This document shows positions 58,033 through 64,000 of a DNA stretch of 64,000 nucleotides, one piece after another (position 1 is the first letter of the stretch; each line of letters starts with the position of its first letter). The notes beneath the pieces were generated by a model, which made no database searches, was not told where the DNA came from, and worked only from the letters and a program-made list of their open reading frames with translations. A program made the position numbers and the translations under genes. Source of the DNA: Platanthera guangdongensis (lineage: Eukaryota; Streptophyta; Magnoliopsida; Asparagales; Orchidaceae); contig CM077166.1 of NCBI GenBank assembly GCA_039583875.1, positions 92,068,564 through 92,132,563 on the forward strand, given 5' to 3'.

Positions 58033-58067
<35 letters not shown>

Positions 58068-58293
58068 ATAATATATATTATATAATATAATATATATATT
58101 ATATAATATAATATAATATATAAATTTATATATATATATATATATAAATTCTAAGTCTGAGAGCACAAGATCTCCGCACGCACGCACGAGTACCCACACG
58201 TCCTCGAACGGGACGACACCAAAACGTCACCCATAACACGGCCCTAGGCTGATATTTGGGGAGGGTCTCACTCGCCCGCTACGGGGTTGTACA
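56401..58293 (-). repeat. LTR 2 (5') of the non-autonomous element
   Basis: 1.89 kb. It matches LTR 1 throughout. Differences seen are one-base gains or losses, mostly in homopolymers, plus small changes in the TA tract. Confidence 0.9.
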
Positions 58294-58315
58294 GACATGC
58301 ATTGTTAACTGCCTC
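58294..58315 (-). pseudogene. 22-base remnant of copia integrase between two insertions
   Basis: Minus strand reads TEAVNNAC, continuing the integrase of element 4 from 52220. Its left five bases are the GACAT duplication, and element D starts at 58316. Confidence 0.75.
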
Positions 58316-60930
58316 TGTAACACCCCAGTTTTTGCAAGAGGTTCAGTCTGCTGTTCTGGAAAATTTTGGGTTCTGGCAGGAGGCACACGGCCTGCGACAC
58401 GGGCGTGTCGCAGGGCGTGTCGAGGCCGTGTCGACACTCGGCCCAAGTGTCGACACTTTGTGCTCGACAAAGTGTCGAGAGTGAGGCACACGGCCTGCGA
58501 CACGGGCGTGTCGCAGGGCGTGTCGAGGCCGTGTCGACACTCGGCCCAAGTGTCGACACTTTGTGCTCGACAAAGTGTCGAGAGTGAGGCACACGGCCTG
58601 CGACACGGGCGTGTCGCAGGGCGTGTCGAGGCCGTGTCGACACTCGGCCCAAGTGTCGACACTTTGTGCTCGACAGAGTGTCGAGAGTGGGGCACACGGC
58701 CTGCGACACGGGCGTGTCGCAGGGCGTGTCGAGGCCGTGTCGACACTCGGCCCAAGTGTCGACACTTTTGCTCGACAGTGTGTCGAGACTGGGGCACACG
58801 GCTTGGGACACGGGCGTGTCCCAGGCCGTGTCACCTCTCGGGTTGGTGTTGGGGCCGTGTCGTTGGAGCTACACGGCAGGCCACACGGCCGTGTCACTGG
58901 GGACACGGGCGTGTCGGATTGAACACGGGCGTGTCGGATGCCCGTGTCTGATTCCAGGCGCGTCGATTTGAGACGGCGAATGAAGGCACACGGCCCTGGA
59001 CACAGGCGTGTGTCAGGCCGTGTTCGGCCCAGATCTTTTATTTTCCAGGCGAATCGCAGCCAGTCTTTTTCTGGTTTTGGGATCTAACGGTTCAGGCCAT
59101 CTCCTGGGGAGTTAAGACCGAATTCAGGGTTGGAAACCCTCATTCGTTTCCAAGTTCTCTCTTTCTAAGATCTTGAGAAAACCTAGAGCAAGGAGGAAGA
59201 AGAAGAACTCTTGGGCTGTAGGAAGGGTGTCGGAGCTCCGAATCGCGAGCCGAGTCCGGATCCGTGAAGCTTGGAGCATTGCGAAGTGTTCCATCCGGCT
59301 ATTTTTGCCATGGCAAGGAAGAGGAGTCGGAAGGTAACGACATCTCTCCTCTCGGTCTTTAGGATGCACGTTTTAGCATCATCTAGTTTTCTTTTCTCTA
59401 ATTTTTGGGCACCAAACTCTCAAATGAGAGGGTTTTGGCTTGCCAAGTTTCAAGAGGAACTTCCGGGTCGATTGAGTCCGTCCCCGGCATATTTTGCATT
59501 AGAGATCCGCTTCGCTAGTGGATTAGGCATGGTGGGTGAAGCCGTAGTCGCGACCGTTAGTCCGACACGGTGATGTTGCATACGAACTTAGGGATTCGTA
59601 GAGGTTTCCGATGCGGCAAGATGCCGTTTGTGTTGTGGTGGTGATTGTCCCGTTTGCTTGAAAAGAGTACATGTAGTCGAACCCGGACAAGGTTAGCTCC
59701 TCGTGGTGGTAGATGGTTTCCTTGACAAGGTTAGCTCCAAATGAGAATGGAGATGGTTTCCTTGGTGGACAAGGTTAGCTCCGCACGAGTTGGAGATGTT
59801 TTCCTTGGTGCGCGGGAACGCTGCGGTACAAAGAGGGATTGCGATGTGTTTAGTCTTGGTTGTGTTGTGCCAAGGCGTGGCTATGTCTCCGTGGTCGGCT
59901 GGCTATCCCGTGACACGTGCGTCATGTGTGGAGAGTGTCCCGGCGAGACTAGTCCCCTTCTGTGAGACTGACGAGAATGCCAAGCTTGGGGCAAGCCCGG
60001 GCAAAGAGGCCATGAGCGGGTGGGGTCCAGCAAGGCTTCTTAGAATCGGTCAGTCTGTGGTTGTTGGAATCCTGACATGAGACGTCAGAGCTTGCAGGCA
60101 AGCCCGGGGCTAAGCCCACGAGCGGGTGGGGCCTTGGCAAGATTTCCATGTGGCGGCCTGTGCGCCGTGTGAGGGAGTTGTGTCTCCCTCAATGTTTGCG
60201 GCTTTATGCCAATTGGGGAAATGTGAGTACCCAAATGTTGTGATGTTGTGCTAGATGCATACGGTTTAGGGTACCTTGGGTGAAGCCCGGGTGTTGCATT
60301 CATGTTGCATAATAGGCCCTTTCTTTATATGCTCAACCAGTAGAGAACATGTTTGTTGATTGAGACATCCAAGCCTGTTTTAATGTTTTTCTATTTATAG
60401 AAATTTATATTGCATATGAAGTGCTGACTTGCAGGTTGGAGGGTTCCCCGGGGTCCGTTAGGGGCGGCCGGGAGGAGATGTGTTGTTACACAGTTTGAGG
60501 TCAGCCTTTGCTGACCCACGTTACTAATAATTTTTACAGGGCAAGGATCGCACGCAGGAGCTAGCACGCCGGCCAAAAAGGCCTAAGCCCATGAAGTGTT
60601 TTCTCTTTTGTAGCACTACTTTGATGATGTATGTTTGAGACTTTTTTTGTCCGGCTTGCATGCCGAGGTAGACTAGGAGTGCTGAGCACATTTCATGTTT
60701 GATTGTACTGTATACCCCTTTTGGACATTTGATGTAAGGCCTTAAGGCCATTTGTTTACTCTTTTGGATTAGTGGATAACTTCTAGTTGTGCTTGGTTTT
60801 CCGCTGTGTTGTGCAAGTGTTTTGAGTTTGGGTAGCTATATCAACTTTTAATACTAAAGCTGTGGTGTTCGTATGTTGTGGGGCCCCGGCCGGACCCATA
60901 TTATACGTCTATTACAGGGGAGGTGTTACA
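58316..60930 (+). repeat. 5' LTR of gypsy D
   Basis: 2.6 kb. The first 700 bp contain 103-bp tandem units and further GACACGGGCGTGTC motifs. The rest is single-copy, with an AAAACCTAGAGC block near 59178 and repeated AAGGTTAGCTCC (59689-59782). Confidence 0.88.
58382..58960. repeat. 103-bp tandem repeats rich in CGACACGGGCGTGTCG palindromes
   Basis: Units begin GGCACACGGCCTGCGACACG at 58382, 58485, 58588 and 58691, with a 102-bp step to a partial at 58793 and degenerate motifs to about 58960. Each unit holds GTGTCGACAC palindromes and an 11-bp hairpin CGACACTTTGT/ACAAAGTGTCG around GCTCG. Open frames on both strands here are artefacts. Confidence 0.95.
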
Positions 60931-60933
60931 ATT

Positions 60934-60945
60934 TGGTATCAAAGC
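60934..60945 (+). other. Primer binding site of gypsy D (initiator tRNA-Met type)
   Basis: TGGTATCAAAGC, three bases after the LTR, identical to that of A2. Confidence 0.9.
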
Positions 60946-62230
60946 GAGGTTAGATTCAAGGTCAGTGCGTAGAGAAGTTATCCACATAAGAGTAACGCGG
61001 GACCATGAGTGTCCTTATGTTTTAGTCTTGAGATTGGAGACTAATCCCTTATTTCTTGTCTTCCTGAAGAGTGCAAGCAACGAGGCGGGCACTTCAAGAG
61101 CAAGGGATGATCTCTCGGCGAGCAGTGCTACTGCTCCAGGTCTTTTGGGCACGGGTGTAGACCCGGCCGACTTCTGCCGCATGCTTGCAGAAGCGATGGT
61201 GGCAGCTCAGGCTGCAGCAGCGGCTCAGGTGGCAGCCCCTGCCACACCAGATACGGCAACGGCCGTGCCAGGAGCAGAAGCCAGGCGAGTGGAGCCTTTG
61301 GCGGAGAGAGTAGTTGTTGGACATGGAGATCGACACATGAAGTACTTCCTGAGTTTCCATCCCCCGTCCTTCAAGGGTACTGGAACGCCAACGGATGCGG
61401 AGGACTGGTGGGTTCGTATTCAAGAACTGTTAAGGGCGGCAGAGACGCCAGAGGAAAAGAAAGCTGAGTATGCGGCTTTCATGTTGGAAGGGGATGCCAA
61501 GTTATGGTGGGTGGCCCATAGCGGCCGCCAGTTTCCGGGACGCACCCCGTCAGTGGAAGAGTTTGGGGACGCTTTTCTTAAGAGGTATATCCCAGTTTCA
61601 ACTCGGTTGGCCCTGCAGAGGCAGTTTCTGCATCTAATGCAGCGAGACAAGACAGTGGATGAGTACGTGCAAGAGTTCACCCGATTGGGTCGTTATGCGG
61701 GAACGACAATGGTTGATGATGTAGAGAGGGATAACCTCTTCTACCAAGGTTGAGGGAGAATCTGAGGCAGCCCCTCATCTCCATGAAGAGGGCGGGATTT
61801 AATGAGTTAGTTGAAGCCGCCAGGAGTTTGGAGAATGATTTGGAGCGAACCCAACGCCGTAAGGGTTTTACTCCCAAGCAAGGGGAAGGGAAGCCTTCCC
61901 AATCTCATGGAAAGTCTGATGGGAGTAGGTGGAGGAAGAAGCCTTCCACTTCCAGATCTGGTGAGAGGAGCAACTGGACGCCTGGGGGTTCCCACTCTAG
62001 GGGACCGCCGACGTGCTACAACTGCGGGAAGGTTGGGCACATAGCCCGTGCTTGTCAGCAAGGGGGAGCGGGGCAAGAGTCAAAGCAGGAGCAGTCTGTG
62101 CGCTCGGGCCCCAGTGCTGCAGAGAAAGGAAAGATGGCGGAGTCGAGCGCTTCTCGGTTCCAACCGGTGCAACCAAGGGCCTACAACCTTGGACAGCAAG
62201 AAGCGATCCGCCAGACGGATGTGGTGACAG
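60946..62230 (+). pseudogene. gag of gypsy D (exon 1)
   Basis: The frame is open from the LTR, but the first in-frame Met inside the transcript is at 61181 (MLAEAMVAAQAAAAAQ), so the true start is unclear. The gag domain reads FHPPSFKGTGTPTDAEDWW, LEGDAKLWWVAHSGR, FGDAFLKRYIPVSTR and LMQRDKTVDEYVQEF. One missing base near 61750 shifts the frame between DNLFYQG and LRENLRQP. A basic linker and a CCHC knuckle [14 protein letters not shown] (about 62017-62058) follow. After DVVTG, near 62230, unspliced reading stops at 62247. Confidence 0.82.
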
Positions 62231-62301
62231 GTATGAAGAGAATTTAAGTTTAAATTTTGTGCTTCATCCTTTTAGACTTTTGTGTAATGTCTATGTTGTA
62301 G
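62231..62301 (+). other. Putative 71-bp spliceosomal intron between gag and protease of gypsy D
   Basis: Donor ACAG|GTATGAAG, acceptor TGTTGTAG|GC, AT-rich interior with stops in the gag frame. Removal makes a phase-1 Gly codon and joins VVT-G-FVLVSG to the protease [10 protein letters not shown] in frame. It sits at the same position and phase as the interval in element C. Confidence 0.65.
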
Positions 62302-64000
62302 GCTTCGTGTTAGTTTCCGGATACCCCGCTAGGGTATTGTTTGATACAGGAGCATCGCACTCCTTTCTTGCGGAGAGCTTCATCCGGAGAATAGGAGTTG
62401 AGTCTTTCTCGTCGGGTGCAGAGCTGAAAGTGCGCATGCCCAATGGGTCATCTATGACCACCGGGGCTAAAGGGCGCATTTGTTGGGAGCTAGACGGAGT
62501 TGTCTTCGCTCTGGAAGCGGCAGTGTTACCTTTAGTAGAGTTCGATGTCATTTTGGGTATGGACTGGCTTGCAGAGCAGCGCGCCAGTATTGACTGCCTT
62601 TCTAAGGTGGTGACCTTAAGGAGTAAAGGGCAAGCAGAAGTCAAGTTTGAGGGCCTTGGTGGAGTGGCCTGTTCCCTGATATCGGCCATGCAGTTGGTGC
62701 GGGCGGTTAACCAGGGTGGTGTAGCGCTTGTAGCGTTATTGGAGGTTCGTCTCTCCCAACTGTCGATTGAGGAAGTGCCTGTGGTGGCAGAGTTCAAGGA
62801 TGTGTTTCCGGATGAACTTCCTGGAGCGCCTCCTCGGCGGGAGATCGACTTCTCGATCGAGTTAGTGCCGGAGGCTAGACCGGTGTCACGTCCTCCATTT
62901 AGGATGGCACCAAAGGAGTTAGCGGAACTTAAGGTTCAGTTACAGGAACTGTTGGAGCAAGGGTATATTAGACCCAGTTCTTCACCGTGGAGCGCACCGG
63001 TGTTGTTTGTGAAGAAGAAAGACGGTAGCATGCGCCTGTGCATAGACTACCGAGAGCTTAATAAGTTGACCGTCAAGAATAAGTATCCGATTCCTCGGAT
63101 AGATGATTTATTTGACCAATTGGTGGGGTCGATGGTATATTCGAAGTTGGACTTGAAGTCAGGCTACTATCAGCTACGAATTCGGGATGAGGACATACCC
63201 AAAACTGCTTTTGGGACAAGGTATGGACACTTTGAGTTTACGGTGATGCCGTTCGGGCTGACGAACGCACCATCGGTGTTCATGGATCTGATGAATCGGG
63301 TATTCCGGGAATACTTGGATTCTTTTGTGGTTGTTTTCATTGATGACATTTTGGTGTATTCCAAATCGGAAGTGGAGCATGAGACCCACTTGAGAATAGT
63401 TTTGCAAGTGTTGAGGGAGAATGAGTTGTATGCAAAATTCTCCAAATGCGAGTTCTGGTTAGAGAAGGTGGCATTTTTGGGCCACGTGATTAGTGGTGAT
63501 GGGGTGGCAGTGGATCCAGCGAAAGTGGAGGCCATCAGAGATTGGCCGGTGTTGAGGACCGTGGCGGAAGTCCGAAGTTTTCTTGGACTAGCCGGGTATT
63601 ATAGGAGATTCGTGGAGAATTTCTCGAAGATAGCTCTACCCCTCACCTCTCTCACTCGCAAAGACCATAAATTTGTGTGGACCCAAGAGTGCGGTCAAGC
63701 ATTCGAGGCACTAAAGGAGAGGCTTATGATGGCTCCGATCTTGAGTTTACCGCAAGGGACAGATGGATTTCAAATTTTCAGTGACGCATCGGGATGCGGT
63801 TTGGGTTGCGTTTTGGTGCAACATGGGAAGGTGATAGCCTTTGGGTCTAGACAGCTGAAACCTCATGAGAGGAATTACCCCGTCCATGACTTGGAGTTGG
63901 CGGCGGTAATCTTCGCGCTGAAAATTTGGCGGCATTATGTTTATGGCGCAAGAGTGGAGATCTTCACGGACCATAAAAGCCTGAAGTATCTCTTAGATCA
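62302..64000 (+). CDS. pol of gypsy D: protease, RT, start of RNase H (continues beyond window)
   Basis: An uninterrupted frame to the window end. Protease has [13 protein letters not shown] and VILGMDWL. The RT region holds [63 protein letters not shown], the catalytic FIDDILVYS and [15 protein letters not shown]. RNase H begins at [17 protein letters not shown] and includes [14 protein letters not shown] and [10 protein letters not shown]. No stop or frameshift is seen in 1.7 kb, so D looks younger or better preserved than C. Confidence 0.92.

Larger units (their letters stand above)
52221..58293 (-). mobile_element. Large non-autonomous LTR retrotransposon (LARD-like)
   Basis: 6.07 kb with 1.9-kb LTRs (52221-54119 and 56401-58293) and a 2.28-kb internal region without gag or pol. 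A perfect 5-bp duplication GACAT flanks it. Orientation is inferred from a polypurine tract (AAAAGAGCGGGGATTG, reverse of 54120-54136) before one LTR and a possible primer site TTTTGGTGCGGTGAGCG (reverse of 56384-56400) after the other. The primer site is not the initiator-Met type. LTRs begin TGTACAACCC and end TTTCAACA on the minus strand. It must use proteins of another element to move. Its LTR pair differs almost only by one-base indels. Confidence 0.9.
58316..64000 (+). mobile_element. Tekay-like Ty3/gypsy chromovirus D, 3' end outside window
   Basis: 5' LTR 58316-60930, primer site at 60934, gag, a putative intron, then pol open to the window end in RNase H. The LTR ends TGTAACACC and GGTGTTACA are inverted. 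Gag and RT motifs match Del/Tekay-type chromoviruses, though integrase and 3' LTR are not in view. It inserted into copia element 4, just beside the LARD-like element. Confidence 0.88.

Noticed and set aside
58279..58971. Overlapping open frames rich in RHALRHARVAGR and similar.
   Set aside because: Produced by the 103-bp LTR repeat; several frames are open at once.
1..64000. Host protein genes, tRNA, rRNA, or a bacterial-style operon.
   Set aside because: Every long conserved frame carries retrotransposon domains or repeats. tRNA-like text is limited to primer binding sites.

Overview
This 64-kb window is plant (angiosperm, probably eudicot) repeat DNA. I see no credible host gene, tRNA or rRNA. 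Almost every base belongs to nested LTR retrotransposons of the Ty3/gypsy and Ty1/copia superfamilies, plus one TRIM, one hAT-like DNA element, one MITE-like element and one large non-autonomous LTR element. The plant assignment rests on the families themselves: chromovirus gypsy elements with chromodomain-like integrase tails, copia elements with SIRE-type LTR ends (a pyrimidine run of the form TATTCACCCCCCTCTAG), and primer sites for initiator tRNA-Met (TGGTATCAGAGC and variants). Long open frames with no transposon domain are artefacts of GC-rich tandem repeats.

Layout. 1-4027: 3' part of a CRM-like gypsy (A1, +) with a 1.5-kb RT-to-integrase deletion. It sits in the last codons of another gypsy (B, +), whose pol tail and 3' LTR occupy 4028-5727. 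About 5786-20358: 3' LTR and downstream ORF of a SIRE-like copia (-), the ORF being a fourfold tandem repeat of 1.4 kb. A complete CRM-like gypsy (A2, -, 10433-17755, target duplication AAACT) sits in the second unit. 20359-30522: pol end, extra ORF and LTR of a second SIRE-like copia (+). Its LTR is split by a young, full-length copia (25038-29989). 30535-41981: an old gypsy LTR split by a full-length Tekay-like gypsy (C, -, 30875-41755). 42306-42882: MITE-like element. 43057-47484: a third SIRE-like fragment (+), carrying a TRIM (43241-43573, duplication ATAAT) and a hAT (44375-44877, duplication TGTCCATG). 47485-58315: a fourth SIRE-like copia (-), its integrase broken by a non-autonomous LTR element (52221-58293, duplication GACAT). 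58316-64000: 5' LTR, gag and pol of a second Tekay-like gypsy (D, +), running off the window.

The elements do not act as one system, but three patterns recur. (1) Both Tekay-like elements, C and D, have a short GT...AG interval at the same codon position and phase between gag and protease. Removing it joins gag to pol in frame, so a conserved spliced gag-pol junction is likely. (2) LTRs of several unrelated families carry dense arrays of short palindromes with a TCGA core (CTCGAG, TCGACGA, GTCGAC, GTGTCGACAC). (3) SIRE-like elements carry a poorly characterised ORF after pol, present here as two diverged relatives plus a tandemly amplified, different one. The LTRs of the non-autonomous element differ almost only by single-base indels. 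That suggests unpolished long-read sequence, so single-base frameshifts elsewhere should be read with caution.
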